A stretch of 64,000 bases of DNA, from assembly GCA_000719105.1 (NCBI GenBank), contig JODX01000020.1, positions 46,370 through 110,369 on the forward strand, given 5' to 3'. The stretch comes from Streptomyces sclerotialus. GTDB taxonomy: Bacteria; Actinomycetota; Actinomycetes; Streptomycetales; Streptomycetaceae. Position 1 is the stretch's first letter. Every line of letters starts with the position of its first letter. Of the stretch, positions 35,240 through 44,568 are shown in pieces. Made by a program: the position numbers and the translations under genes. The notes under the pieces were generated by a model that made no database searches, had not been told where the DNA came from, and saw only the letters and a list, made by a program, of their open reading frames with translations.

Positions 35240-35764
35240 CACACCCCCGGCCACGGTGGCCCCGCGCCACCGTGGCCGCGGTTGTGCACCAGCACCCGCC
35301 CGCCCGGCTGCGGCAGCAGATACGTGGTGACCCCCGGTTCTCCACCACGACCAACCGCCCCCGCACCGGCCGCACGGAGGGATCGGGAACCAGGTCCAGG
35401 GCGCCCAGAGCGGCGCAGTTCACCGCGCCCCGTGCGCTTCCGCCGGCACCGGCACCGGCACCGGAGACGGGCCGGCACGTCGATCAGCGACAGCCGCGCC
35501 CACAGACCGGGCCCGGGTACTCCGCGGACGTCGCCGCCCGCAGCCCGGGCCCCGCGCCGCCCACGCCCCCAGCCCGTCCAGCCGCGTCTGGCCGTGTACG
35601 CCCTCGACCATGCGTACGCCCGTCTCATCGGGCCGGGCCGCCGGCCGCTCGTACTCGGCGACCGATTCCAGCGCCCACGCGCCGACGAGCGCCCCTGGTC
35701 CGATCCGGTACGACCACACACCGGTGCCGAGCACGATCACGTCGTCGCCCGCTCGTCCCGCCAC
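35240..35764 (-). pseudogene. Decayed D-amino-acid oxidase
   Basis: Pieces of a FAD-dependent D-amino-acid oxidase appear in order in two or more frames: GDDVIVLGTGVWSYRIGPGA (the FAD-binding start fused to a later segment), LVGAWALESVAEYERPAARP, DETGVRMVEG, GLWARLSLIDVPA, VNCAALGALDLVPDPSVRPV, RGRLVVVEN, and finally YLLPQPGGRVLVHN. Intact enzymes have about 320 residues, so large parts are missing between these blocks. No single open frame explains the region. The rest of the interval from 35187 to 35830 holds nothing else I can support. Confidence 0.8.
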
Positions 35765-35830
35765 GCGGCGACCGTAGCGGAATATGTCATGCAGTGCTCA
35801 CATCGGTCCCGCTCTGGGGATACTCACAAC

Positions 35831-36865
35831 ATGTCTGCCGAGTATCCCGAGTACGCGACCTTCGGTCTGGCACCGGCCATGCGCGCCGGCGGTGTCCTCG
35901 CCAACGGTGACTACCAGGTGCACCGGGACTTCGTGGACTTCATCGTCGACGGGCGCCCGCTGCTGTTCCAGCTCTCCGACCTGGACGCCGTCTCCCCGCT
36001 CGCCTCCGACGTCCCGCCCGCCATCTTCACCGCGCACGTACGCGGCCTGCTGCTGGAGGCCGACGCCCCGCTGACCGGCGGACGGTACGTCATATACGGC
36101 TGCCCCGAGTGCGAGGACCTGGCCTGCGGGGCCGTCACCGCGGTCATCGAGCGGGCGGGCGACGACTACGTATGGCGCGACTTCGCCTGGCAGACGCGGG
36201 CGGAGGCCGACCTGGAGCTGAACGGGTACCACGGGATAGGGCCGTTCCGCTTCGAGGGCGACGAGTACCGCGGCGCACTGCGCTCCCTGCTCGCCGGGGT
36301 TCCCGACGAGCCCGCGAGCCGCCGGGTGCTGCTCATCGGCGCCCGTGTCGCCGTCCTCGCCCGGCTCGCCGCCGCCCTGCGCACCATCGGCATCGGCGCC
36401 GAGATCACCCGGGACGCCGCGGGGGTCTCCGCCGACGAGCTGCGCACCTACGGCGCGGTCGCCTTCGGGCAGACCGTGGCCGAGGAGGAACGCACCGCCG
36501 TACGACGGTCGTTCGAGCGTGCCGGGGCCGACGTCGCGTACGTCGACGGTCTGGCGCCGATCATCCCCCTGCTGGTGGCCCAGATCGAGAACGCCCTGGA
36601 CCGCAGCCCGCCGGAACAGCGCCGGCTGGTCCGGCTGATCGCCGCCGACGGCGCGGCGGGTGTCGAGGTCACCTCCACCTGCCGGGTGCGGTTGACGGCG
36701 TACCGGCTGGACCGCCTGTCCCGCGCCCGCACGCACGAGATCTTCGACGGCACCCTGCCGGCCGGCCGTCACCGCATCGCGCTGGACGCGAAGGCCGTGC
36801 GGAAGGAGTCGTTCCTCGTCGCGCGGTCGTCGGGGAGCGTGCTGGTGGAGGCCGTGGCCCGCTGA
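35831..36865 (+). CDS. Oxidoreductase-like hypothetical protein
   Basis: This 344-residue protein is conserved-looking but not confidently classified. The N-terminal 150 residues contain a Cys-rich turn, YGCPECEDLACGAVTAVIE, and the motif VWRDFAWQTRAEADL. The middle has a Rossmann-like stretch, RRVLLIGARVAVLARLAAAL, followed by AVAFGQTVAEEERTAVRRSF. The C-terminus looks like a small beta domain. Many Streptomyces relatives are annotated as oxidoreductases without evidence. ATG 35831 begins MSAEYPEYATFGLAPAMRAG. It ends 110 bp from the convergent tex gene. Confidence 0.75.
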   Translation: MSAEYPEYATFGLAPAMRAGGVLANGDYQVHRDFVDFIVDGRPLLFQLSDLDAVSPLASDVPPAIFTAHVRGLLLEADAPLTGGRYVIYGCPECEDLACGAVTAVIERAGDDYVWRDFAWQTRAEADLELNGYHGIGPFRFEGDEYRGALRSLLAGVPDEPASRRVLLIGARVAVLARLAAALRTIGIGAEITRDAAGVSADELRTYGAVAFGQTVAEEERTAVRRSFERAGADVAYVDGLAPIIPLLVAQIENALDRSPPEQRRLVRLIAADGAAGVEVTSTCRVRLTAYRLDRLSRARTHEIFDGTLPAGRHRIALDAKAVRKESFLVARSSGSVLVEAVAR

Positions 36866-36922
36866 GCGGGCCCGAGCCGGCCGTCGACACGGGCCCCAGC
36901 GCCCGCTCCGGAGTCCCGAGCC

Positions 36923-36969
36923 CCGGGGCGGGGCCGGGCGTCCTGCCGATGTGCCCGGTCCCGCCCCGG
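36923..36969. terminator. Bidirectional terminator between hypothetical gene and tex
   Basis: Arms CCGGGGCGGGGCC (36923-36935) and GGTCCCGCCCCGG (36957-36969) pair over 13 positions with one G-U, between convergent genes ending at 36865 and 36975. Confidence 0.65.
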
Positions 36970-36974
36970 ACGCG

Positions 36975-39362
36975 TCAGCGCCGGCCCTTGCCCTGGTCCA
37001 GAAGCCCCGCGCGGCGCAGCGCGTCGGCCATCGCGCTGTTGGCCGGAGCCGGCGCCTGGCGGGCACCGCCGCCACCGCCCTGACCGCCTCCGCGTCCCTG
37101 TCGCTGCTGGCCGCGCTGCTGGGGCGGACGCCCGCCGCGCTGCCTGCCGCCGCCCTCCGGCGCCGCCTCGTCGTCGAGCCGCAGCGTCAGCGAGATCCGC
37201 TTGCGCGGGATGTCGATGTCCAGCACCTTCACCTTGACGATGTCGCCCGGCTTCACCACGTCCCGCGGGTCCTTGACGAAGGTCTTCGACATCGCGGAGA
37301 CGTGCACCAGTCCGTCCTGGTGGACACCCACGTCGACGAACGCGCCGAAGGCGGCCACGTTCGTGACGACGCCCTCCAGGACCATCCCGGACGACAGGTC
37401 CGCGATCTTCTCGACGCCCTCCTTGAAGGTCGCCGTCCTGAAGGCCGGACGCGGGTCGCGCCCCGGCTTCTCCAGCTCCTTGAGGATGTCGCTCACCGTC
37501 GGCAGACCGAACGTGTCGTCCACGAAGTCCTGCGGCCGCAGGGAACGCAGCACCGACGTGTTGCCGACGAGCGCGGCCACCTCCTGGCCCGACGTCTTCA
37601 CCATGCGGCGGACCACCGGGTACGCCTCCGGGTGCACACTGGAGGCGTCCAGCGGGTCGGCGCCGCCCCGGATCCGGAGGAAGCCCGCGCACTGCTCGTA
37701 CGCCTTGGGGCCGAGCCGTGACACCTTCTTCAGCTCGGTACGGGAGGTGAAGGGGCCGTTGGCGTCGCGGTGCGCCACGATGTTCTCGGCGAGCCCGGAG
37801 GTGATGCCGGAGACCCGGGCGAGCAGCGGCGCGGAGGCCGTGTTGACGTCCACGCCGACGCCGTTCACGCAGTCCTCGACCACCGCGTCCAGTGACCGCG
37901 ACAGCTTCACCTCGGACAGGTCGTGCTGGTACTGGCCGACGCCGATCGACTTCGGGTCGATCTTCACCAGCTCGGCCAGCGGGTCCTGGAGCCGGCGGGC
38001 GATCGAGACGGCGCCGCGCAGCGACACGTCCATGCCGGGCAGCTCCTGCGAGGCGAACGCCGACGCCGAGTACACGGACGCGCCCGCCTCGGACACCATC
38101 ACCTTGGTGAGCTGCAGCTCCGGGTGCTTGGTGATCAGTTCACCGGCGAGCTTGTCGGTCTCGCGGGACGCCGTGCCGTTGCCGATCGCGATCAGCTCGA
38201 CCGCGTGCTCCTTCGCCAGGCGCGCGAGCTTCGCGATCGCCTCGTCCCACTTGTTGGCCGGGACGTGCGGATAGATCACGTCGGTGGCGACGACCTTGCC
38301 GGTCGCGTCCACCACGGCCACCTTCACACCCGTACGGAACCCGGGGTCGAGGCCGAGCGTCGCGCGCGTGCCCGCGGGGGCGGCGAGCAGCAGGTCGCGC
38401 AGGTTGGCCGCGAACACGCCGACCGCCTCGTCCTCGGCGGCCGTACGCAGCCTCAGCCGCGTGTCGATGCCCAGGTGCACGAGGATGCGGGTGCGCCAGG
38501 CCCAGCGGACGGTGTCCTTCAGCCACTTGTCGCCGGGACGGCCCTGGTCGGCGATCCCGAACCGGTGGGCGACGATCCCCTCGTACGACGACGGGCCGTC
38601 CGTGGGCTCCTCGGGCTCCAGCGTGAGGTCGAGAACCTCCTCCTTCTCGCCGCGCAGCATGGCCAGGATCCGGTGCGAGGGCAGCTCGGTGAACGGCTCG
38701 GCGAAGTCGAAGTAGTCGGCGAACTTGGCGCCCGCCTCCTCCTTGCCCTCCCGCACCTTGGCGGCCAGCCGGCCGCGCACCCACATGCGCTCGCGCAGCT
38801 CGCCGATCAGGTCGGCGTCCTCCGAGAACCGCTCGGTGAGGATCGCCCGGGCGCCGTCCAGCGCGGCCTGCGGATCGGCGACCCCCTTGTCCGCGTCGAC
38901 GAAGGCCGTGGCCGCCGCCAGCGGTTCCACGGTCGGGTCGCCGAGCAGGCCCTCGGCGAGGGGCGCAAGGCCCGCCTCGCGCGCGATCTGCGCCTTGGTC
39001 CGCCGCTTCGGCTTGAACGGCAGGTAGATGTCCTCCAGGCGCGCCTTCGTCTCCGCGCCGCGGAGCTGCGCCTCGACCTCGGGCGTCAGCTTGCCCTGCT
39101 CGCGCACCGAGTCGAGGATCGCCGTGCGCCGGTCCTCCAGCTCCCGCAGATAGCGCAGCCGCTCCTCGACCGTGCGCAGCTGCGCGTCGTCGAGCATCTC
39201 GGTCGCTTCCTTGCGGTAGCGGGCGATGAAGGGCACCGTCGAACCGCCGTCGAGCAGCTCGACCGCGGCCTTCACCTGCCGCTCCCGCACGCCGAGCTCC
39301 TCGGCGATCCTGCCTTCGATGGATCCCACTGCGCTGGCCCCGCTGGACCCGGGTGTCGTCAC
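36975..39362 (-). CDS. tex: Tex-family RNA-binding transcription accessory protein
   Basis: This 795-residue protein has the full Tex layout: N-terminal helices ([20 protein letters not shown]), a YqgF-like nuclease-fold domain ([20 protein letters not shown]), helix-hairpin-helix units ([20 protein letters not shown]) and a C-terminal S1 domain ([17 protein letters not shown]). It ends in a Gly/Arg/Gln-rich tail, [20 protein letters not shown]. Tex binds RNA and affects transcription and stress tolerance in bacteria. GTG 39362 is used as start. A strong terminator at 39479 separates it from the small gene upstream. Confidence 0.93.
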   Translation of the reverse strand: MTTPGSSGASAVGSIEGRIAEELGVRERQVKAAVELLDGGSTVPFIARYRKEATEMLDDAQLRTVEERLRYLRELEDRRTAILDSVREQGKLTPEVEAQLRGAETKARLEDIYLPFKPKRRTKAQIAREAGLAPLAEGLLGDPTVEPLAAATAFVDADKGVADPQAALDGARAILTERFSEDADLIGELRERMWVRGRLAAKVREGKEEAGAKFADYFDFAEPFTELPSHRILAMLRGEKEEVLDLTLEPEEPTDGPSSYEGIVAHRFGIADQGRPGDKWLKDTVRWAWRTRILVHLGIDTRLRLRTAAEDEAVGVFAANLRDLLLAAPAGTRATLGLDPGFRTGVKVAVVDATGKVVATDVIYPHVPANKWDEAIAKLARLAKEHAVELIAIGNGTASRETDKLAGELITKHPELQLTKVMVSEAGASVYSASAFASQELPGMDVSLRGAVSIARRLQDPLAELVKIDPKSIGVGQYQHDLSEVKLSRSLDAVVEDCVNGVGVDVNTASAPLLARVSGITSGLAENIVAHRDANGPFTSRTELKKVSRLGPKAYEQCAGFLRIRGGADPLDASSVHPEAYPVVRRMVKTSGQEVAALVGNTSVLRSLRPQDFVDDTFGLPTVSDILKELEKPGRDPRPAFRTATFKEGVEKIADLSSGMVLEGVVTNVAAFGAFVDVGVHQDGLVHVSAMSKTFVKDPRDVVKPGDIVKVKVLDIDIPRKRISLTLRLDDEAAPEGGGRQRGGRPPQQRGQQRQGRGGGQGGGGGARQAPAPANSAMADALRRAGLLDQGKGRR

Positions 39363-39478
39363 GATCCCGTACCGCCTTCCCCGCTTCAGGTTGCGCGGCA
39401 ATTGTGGCAGGTGACGCCGACAGCGGGGGATCAGGGCGCCATCAAGGGCGCGGCGCCGGGCCCGTACGTGCGGATACG

Positions 39479-39519
39479 TGCGGGGAGCCGGACGTGAATT
39501 CCACGTCCGGCTCCCCGCA
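39479..39519. terminator. Strong hairpin terminator (18-bp stem)
   Basis: Arms 39479-39496 and 39502-39519 are perfectly complementary with a 5-nt loop, ten bases past the stop of the minus-strand small gene at 39529. Confidence 0.88.
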
Positions 39520-39528
39520 ACGGATGTC

Positions 39529-39654
39529 TCAGGCTCGGCGTGCCGTACTCGACGCGCCGCCGAACAGCCGGGCGACGGCCCGGAAGGGCAGCGTGACGAC
39601 GGTGGCGATGGCCGACCCGATCTGTCGCAGCACATCTGCGATCGCGCGGAACAC
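39529..39654 (-). CDS. LPFR-motif small protein (41 aa)
   Basis: GTG 39654 is preceded by GGGGAG four bases upstream. The 41-residue product ([19 protein letters not shown], then [20 protein letters not shown]) matches the conserved actinomycete LPFR-motif small-protein group. One amphipathic or membrane-associated helix is likely. It has its own terminator, so it is a stand-alone transcript. Function is unknown. Confidence 0.8.
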   Translation of the reverse strand: MFRAIADVLRQIGSAIATVVTLPFRAVARLFGGASSTARRA

Positions 39655-39760
39655 GTGTCTCCCCTTTCGTCTCCCGACCTCGCGACCGGGAGATGCACGG
39701 GTACCGCTCATGGCGCGATCCATACCTGTCGGCTTACCGGGAGCAACGGCCCCTGCCGCC

Positions 39761-40627
39761 TCAGCGCTTGCCGATCATTCCCGCGGGGAACGCGCCCGCC
39801 GCGACCGCGGCCGCCGCCAGCCCCCGCGCCAGCTCGGTGAGCCGCTCGACGCCCGCCGCGCCCAGGTGCTCGTACGGCGCCCGGTCCAGCCGGTCCGTCT
39901 CGGCCTCGACCTCTTCGCGCAGGGCGGCGCCCGTTTCCGTCAGCTCGCCGTCGCCGTCGAGCAGTCCGCGTTCCCGGAGCCGTCCGGCCGCCGCCTCCCA
40001 GTCGTCCCGCCTCCAGCCGCGGGTTCCCAGGGCCCACTTCGGGGCCATGCCCTTGCCGGTGGCCGTGTGGCTCACCAGGGCCTCCACCGGGTCGAGCTCC
40101 GCGTCCAGCAGTACCGCGAGGTGCCCGTCGCCGCGGTGCTCCCGCAGCAGCGTCGCCGCGTGCCAGAGGGCGAGGTGCGGCTCGTCGGGCACGGGCAGGT
40201 CGGCGTGGGCGGCGTACAGCGGGCGCGCGGTCCGGCCGCACGCCTCGGCAGCGCGCAGGGCGAGTTTTGCCGCCTCGGCCACCTCCTGGGAGGCGACGGC
40301 CTCGTCGCCGAGGAGCCGCCGCAGAGTGGCGTCGACGGCACGCGCGCGGGCGGCGAGCACGACGGACGGGGAGGCCTTCTTCCACACGGCGGGCACGTGC
40401 CGGGCCACCAGTTCGTGCCGGAAGCTGTAGAACGTGGCCGTCACCACGCCCGCGCCCACCGGGCCCATGGCGGCGGACCGCGCGGCGAAGTACGCACCGC
40501 TCGGATCGTCGATCCCGACGGCGGCCAGCTCCCGGCCGAGGTCCGGCGAGAAGTAGTGCGAGGAGTGCAGGGGGTTGAGGGCGTTGTGGCAGCGCCGCCC
40601 GGCGCGCTCCGGCAGGGATGTCGTCAT
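39761..40627 (-). CDS. SCO6745-family conserved protein
   Basis: This 288-residue protein begins CHNALNPLHSSHYFSPDLGR and contains YFAARSAAMGPVGAGVVTATFYSF split over its first third, then GTRGWRRDDWEAAAGRLRER and a winged-helix-like end (LLDGDGELTETGAALREEVE). It matches the actinobacterial family named after SCO6745, whose function is unknown. The C-terminal half resembles a MarR-like wHTH, so DNA or ligand binding is possible. It is divergent from the GlxA-like regulator. Confidence 0.8.
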   Translation of the reverse strand: MTTSLPERAGRRCHNALNPLHSSHYFSPDLGRELAAVGIDDPSGAYFAARSAAMGPVGAGVVTATFYSFRHELVARHVPAVWKKASPSVVLAARARAVDATLRRLLGDEAVASQEVAEAAKLALRAAEACGRTARPLYAAHADLPVPDEPHLALWHAATLLREHRGDGHLAVLLDAELDPVEALVSHTATGKGMAPKWALGTRGWRRDDWEAAAGRLRERGLLDGDGELTETGAALREEVEAETDRLDRAPYEHLGAAGVERLTELARGLAAAAVAAGAFPAGMIGKR

Positions 40628-40739
40628 GCTTGAACGCTACCGACTGGTAGGTACGTCGGGAAGAGGTGACCCTGCCGTGGCAGGAAAGGTGGGCTGCTCG
40701 TCATTGTGGCCATCACCCCGCCCACCGCACCATCGAGGC

Positions 40740-41705
40740 ATGCGAACCGTCCTGGTCGTCCTCTTCGACGACGTGCAGAGCCTCGACGTCACCGGCCCGG
40801 TGGAGGTGTTCGCCGGCGCGGAGACCGCTTCCCCGGGGACGTACACCCTGCGCACCGCCACCCTGGACGGCACCCCTGTACGCACCTCCAGCGGTCTCAC
40901 CGTCGTTCCTGACCTGGCCCTGACCGGTCTCGCCGGCGCACCCGCGCCGCACACCCTCCTCGTCCCGGGCGGCCAGGGCACCCGCCGGCCCGCCCCGGAG
41001 CTCGTCGCCTGGCTGCGGGAGCACGGCCCGCGCGCGCGGAGGCTCGTCTCGGTCTGCACGGGTGCGATCCTGCTCGCCGAGGCGGGCCTCCTGGACGGCC
41101 GCCGGGCGACCACCCACTGGGCGTACTGCGCGAAGCTGGCCCGCGACCACCCGAAGATCGAGGTCGACCCGGACCCCATCTACGTACGCGACGGACACGT
41201 CGCCACCTCCGCCGGCGTCACCTCCGGCATCGACCTCGCCCTCGCCCTCGTCGAGGAGGACCTCGGCCGCGACACCGCGCTCGCCATCGCCCGCCACCTG
41301 GTGGTCTTCCTGCGCCGCCCGGGCAACCAGGCCCAGTTCAGCGCCCAGCTCGCCGCGCAGACCGCCCGGCGGGAGCCGCTGCGGGAGGTCCAGCAGTGGA
41401 TCACCGAGCACCCCGAGGACGACTTGAGCATCGAGTCGCTCGCCGCCCGGGCCAGTCTCTCGCCCCGTCACTTCGCCCGCACGTTCCTCGCCGAGACCGG
41501 AACGACGCCCGGACGGTACGTCGACCGGGTCCGCCTCGAACACGCCCGCCGTCTCCTCACGGACACCGCCGACGGCGTCGAGGAGATCTCGCGCGCGTGC
41601 GGCTACGGAACCCCGGAGGCGATGCGCCGCGCCTTCGTCAAGACCCTGGGCACCGCCCCGGCGGAGTACCGCCGCCGGTTCCGCCCCGTACCGGCCGACC
41701 GATGA
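40740..41705 (+). CDS. GlxA-like transcriptional regulator (DJ-1/PfpI + AraC HTH)
   Basis: This 321-residue protein has an amidotransferase-like DJ-1/PfpI domain at residues 1-185 (VLVVLFDDVQSLDVTGPVEV, Cys in VCTGAILLAEAGLL, RATTHW) and an AraC-type double HTH at 215-315 (LSIESLAARASLSPRHFART, ISRACGYGTPEAMRRAF). Such proteins sense small molecules or control nitrogen and catabolic genes. Its stop overlaps an upstream in-frame start of the next gene (ATGA), and the next gene encodes a free-standing DJ-1/PfpI domain. Confidence 0.92.
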   Translation: MRTVLVVLFDDVQSLDVTGPVEVFAGAETASPGTYTLRTATLDGTPVRTSSGLTVVPDLALTGLAGAPAPHTLLVPGGQGTRRPAPELVAWLREHGPRARRLVSVCTGAILLAEAGLLDGRRATTHWAYCAKLARDHPKIEVDPDPIYVRDGHVATSAGVTSGIDLALALVEEDLGRDTALAIARHLVVFLRRPGNQAQFSAQLAAQTARREPLREVQQWITEHPEDDLSIESLAARASLSPRHFARTFLAETGTTPGRYVDRVRLEHARRLLTDTADGVEEISRACGYGTPEAMRRAFVKTLGTAPAEYRRRFRPVPADR

Positions 41706-41722
41706 CACAGAAGGAGCCCCCG

Positions 41723-42358
41723 ATGCAGATCGCCATCGTCCTCTACGACCGCTTCACCGCCCTGGACGCCGTAGGCCCGTACGAGACCCTGGGCCGCCTC
41801 CCCGACGCCGAGACCGTCTTCGTCGCCGAGCAGGCCGGTCCCGTGCGCAGCGACACCGGAGCCCTGGCGCTCACCGCCGACCGGACCCTCGCCGAGGTGC
41901 GGAGCCCGGACATCGTCGTCGTCCCGGGCGGCCCCGGCCAGTCCGCGCAGATGGAGAACGAGCCCCTCCTCGACTGGCTGCGCACCGCCGACCGGACGAG
42001 CACCTGGACGACCTCCGTGTGCACCGGCTCCCTGCTGCTCGCCGCCGCCGGACTGCTGCGGGGCCGCCGCGCCACCTCGCACTGGCTGGCCCTCGACGTC
42101 CTCAGGCCGTACGGCGCCGAGCCGACGGGGGAGCGGGTGGTGCTCGACGGCAAGTACGTCACCGCGGCCGGCGTCTCCTCCGGCATCGACATGGGGCTCA
42201 CCCTGGTCGGCCGGATCGCGGGCGACGAACACGCGCAGGCCGTGCAGCTGCTGACGGAGTACGACCCGCAGCCGCCCTACGGCGCGGGCTCCCCCGGGAA
42301 GGCGCCCGCGCACCTCGTGGAGGAGTTCCGCGCCAAGAGCCGCTTCATCCTGACGTAG
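41723..42358 (+). CDS. DJ-1/PfpI-family protein
   Basis: This 211-residue protein has the fold of the sensor domain of its neighbour: IAIVLYDRFTALDAVGPYET, the nucleophile elbow TSVCTGSLLLAAAGLL, and RATSHWLALDVL. Members include isonitrile hydratases and glyoxalase III-like enzymes. The second ATG, 41723, is chosen over 41702 because AGGAG lies six bases before it. It may make or modify the ligand sensed by the regulator. The last 14 bases overlap the convergent enoyl-CoA hydratase gene. Confidence 0.9.
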   Translation: MQIAIVLYDRFTALDAVGPYETLGRLPDAETVFVAEQAGPVRSDTGALALTADRTLAEVRSPDIVVVPGGPGQSAQMENEPLLDWLRTADRTSTWTTSVCTGSLLLAAAGLLRGRRATSHWLALDVLRPYGAEPTGERVVLDGKYVTAAGVSSGIDMGLTLVGRIAGDEHAQAVQLLTEYDPQPPYGAGSPGKAPAHLVEEFRAKSRFILT

Positions 42359-43094
42359 TCCAGGTGAACCGCGGCCGCCTGCGCTCCAGGAACGCGGCGA
42401 CGCCCTCCACGGTGTCGCCGCTGCCGCGCGCCTGCTCGGCCCAGTACGCGTCCCGGTCCGTCTGCCCGTTCGCGAACTCCTTGGCCGCGGCCTGGGTCAG
42501 CTCCGAGCGTGACACCAGCACCCGGGCGAACTCCGCGACCCGCTCGCCCAGTTCCCCCACCGGCAGCACCTCGTCCACCAGCCCCGTCCGCAGCGCCCGC
42601 TCCGCACCGATCAACTCGCCCGAGAACAACAGGTACTTGGCGGTGGCCGGGCCCACCAGTGCCACCAGCCGCCGGGTGGAGGACGCCGGATACACGATGC
42701 CGAGCTTCGCGGGCGTCACCCCGAACAGCGCGCCCTCCTCGGCGAACCGGAGATCGCAGGCCGCCGCGAGCTGCGCCCCGCCGCCCACGCAGTGCCCCCT
42801 GACCGCCGCCAGCGTGGGCTTCGGGAACGCCGCGAGGGCCTCCTCGGCGAGCACGGCCAGCCCCTGTGCCTCCTCCGCGGAGCCCTGTAGCGTCGAGATG
42901 TCGGCTCCCGCACAGAACGTCCCGCCCGCACCGGTGAGCACCAGCACCCGTACGGCGGGGTCGGCCGCCAGGCCGTCGAGCAGCTGCGGCAGCGCCCGCC
43001 ACATCCCGGCGGTCATGGCGTTGCGCTTGGCCGGGTGGTGGACGACGACGGTGGCGACCCCGTCGGTGACGCCGTGCAGCAGCTGTGGCTCCAT
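42345..43094 (-). CDS. Enoyl-CoA hydratase/isomerase family protein
   Basis: This 249-residue crotonase-fold protein contains HHPAKRNAMTAGMWRAL, the oxyanion-hole segments GTFCAGADISTL and GHCVGGGAQLAAACDLRFAE, and TPAKLGIVYP. It acts on acyl-CoA; the exact reaction is not set by sequence. TAGCAT lies seven bases before ATG 43094 and there is no ribosome site, which suggests a leaderless mRNA. It overlaps the stop of the DJ-1/PfpI gene tail to tail and is divergent from the HdeD-like gene. Confidence 0.9.
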   Translation of the reverse strand: MEPQLLHGVTDGVATVVVHHPAKRNAMTAGMWRALPQLLDGLAADPAVRVLVLTGAGGTFCAGADISTLQGSAEEAQGLAVLAEEALAAFPKPTLAAVRGHCVGGGAQLAAACDLRFAEEGALFGVTPAKLGIVYPASSTRRLVALVGPATAKYLLFSGELIGAERALRTGLVDEVLPVGELGERVAEFARVLVSRSELTQAAAKEFANGQTDRDAYWAEQARGSGDTVEGVAAFLERRRPRFTWTTSG

Positions 43095-43164
43095 GCACGG
43101 GATGCTAGCCACCTCCCACGACCATACGATCAACGCGGGGGCCCGGACCCGAGGAGGCTTCCGC

Positions 43165-43854
43165 ATGGTGGGACGAAAGAGGGCGGGACAGCAGGGGACG
43201 GGAGCGCAGAGGGCGGGCGCGGCGGACGGAACCGCGAAGCTCAGCCGCGGCTTCGGCTGGCTCGCCGCACTCGGTGTGATCCTGGTGCTCGCGGGCGTCG
43301 TCGGGCTCGTCTACACCGGCGTCGCCACGCTGACCTCGATGCTCCTGTTCGGCTGGCTGCTGCTGATCGGCGGGGTCGTCGGCCTGCTGCACGCGGTGCA
43401 GGCGCGCGGCACCAGCTTCTTCTGGCTCGGTGTCGTGGTCGCCGCCCTGAACATCGCGGCCGGTGTCGTGATCCTCAAGATGCCCCAGGCGGCCGCGGAG
43501 GCCCTCACCATGTTCGCCGCGCTGCTCTTCCTGACCGGCGGGGTGTTCCGGCTGGTGGGGAGCCTGGTGGTGCGCGGTCCGCAGTTCGGCTGGACGCTTC
43601 TCCAGGGCGCCTTCGGTCTGCTCCTGGGCATTCTGGTGCTGGTGTCCTGGCCGAGCAGCAGCCAGTACGTCATCGGCACGTTCATCTCGCTCGCCCTGCT
43701 CTTCGACGGGCTCGGGCTGATCGCCACGGGCTACGGCGGGCGGCGCATCGTCGGCATGGTCTCGGACCGGATGGCCGGGGACGACGGCCGGCGGACCGGC
43801 GGAGGCGGCCGAGGCTCATCCGCATCAGGGGACAAACGCGTACAACCCGAATAG
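43165..43854 (+). CDS. HdeD-family membrane protein
   Basis: This 229-residue protein has six membrane helices in three hairpins, typical of HdeD/DUF308 (LAALGVILVLAGVVGLVYTG, LLFGWLLLIGGVVGLLHAV, LLQGAFGLLLGILVLVSWP). HdeD in E. coli protects against acid at high cell density; in actinomycetes the role is not settled. N- and C-termini are hydrophilic and Gly/Arg-rich. ATG 43165 follows GAGGAGG. Confidence 0.88.
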   Translation: MVGRKRAGQQGTGAQRAGAADGTAKLSRGFGWLAALGVILVLAGVVGLVYTGVATLTSMLLFGWLLLIGGVVGLLHAVQARGTSFFWLGVVVAALNIAAGVVILKMPQAAAEALTMFAALLFLTGGVFRLVGSLVVRGPQFGWTLLQGAFGLLLGILVLVSWPSSSQYVIGTFISLALLFDGLGLIATGYGGRRIVGMVSDRMAGDDGRRTGGGGRGSSASGDKRVQPE

Positions 43855-43991
43855 TTCGGAAGGCGGCGCGCCGACGGCAGGGTCGGTCACCGGGCTGCCC
43901 GGGGCGTTCAGTTGTGGTCGTAAGCCGTCGATAGGCGCTGACTTGCGTTCAGTTCCCGAGGCCGCACCCACGCCTTCTCAACACTCGACGT

Positions 43992-44540
43992 GTGGTGACG
44001 ATCGAGCGCAAGGGTGGCGACCGGACGATGAAGAGCGAAGGGCGGGGGCCGGTCCCGCGCCCTGACGGCGGAGGGGATCCGCCGTGCGAGGAACGCAGAG
44101 CGACGGCACGGCGGCCGTACGAAGGAGTCTGGCGGTTCACCGCCCCGACCGTCGACGCCTCGGTGCCCCAGGCGCGGCACGCCGTCCGCGACCTGCTCGT
44201 CCGCCAGGGCGTACCCGTGACGGAGGACCTGACCCAGGGGCTGCTGCTGATCGTCTCCGAACTGGTGACCAACGCGGTCAGGCACGCGGCGCTGGTGTCA
44301 CCGACGCTCGCCGTGGAGGTCGCCGTCGGCGCCGAGTGGGTGCGCGTCTCGGTGGAGGACGGTCATCCCTACCGTCCGACCGCCCTGGAGGCCGACCACG
44401 CCCGGACCGGCGGCCGGGGCCTGCTCCTGGTCCGGGAGGTCACCAGGGAAGCGGGCGGAGTGTGCGACATGGAGCACACCGCGAGTGGCGGCAAGGTGAT
44501 CTGGGCCGTCCTGCCACTGCGCTCCACCCCCCTGCTCTAG
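43992..44540 (+). CDS. Anti-sigma-factor-type ATP-binding protein (RsbW-like)
   Basis: This 182-residue protein is a GHKL ATPase of the RsbW/SpoIIAB group: N box in SELVTNAVRHA, G1 in VSVEDGHPYRP and G2 in GGRGLLLVREVTREAG. Streptomyces has many such kinases that control sigma factors by partner switching. The first 45 residues are low-complexity. Start uncertain: GTG 43992 is the longest option, ATG 44028 another. No sigma or anti-anti-sigma gene is adjacent. It is convergent with idi. Confidence 0.85.
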   Translation: MVTIERKGGDRTMKSEGRGPVPRPDGGGDPPCEERRATARRPYEGVWRFTAPTVDASVPQARHAVRDLLVRQGVPVTEDLTQGLLLIVSELVTNAVRHAALVSPTLAVEVAVGAEWVRVSVEDGHPYRPTALEADHARTGGRGLLLVREVTREAGGVCDMEHTASGGKVIWAVLPLRSTPLL

Positions 44541-44568
44541 CCCACCGGGCGGCGCCTTCCGCCCCGGA

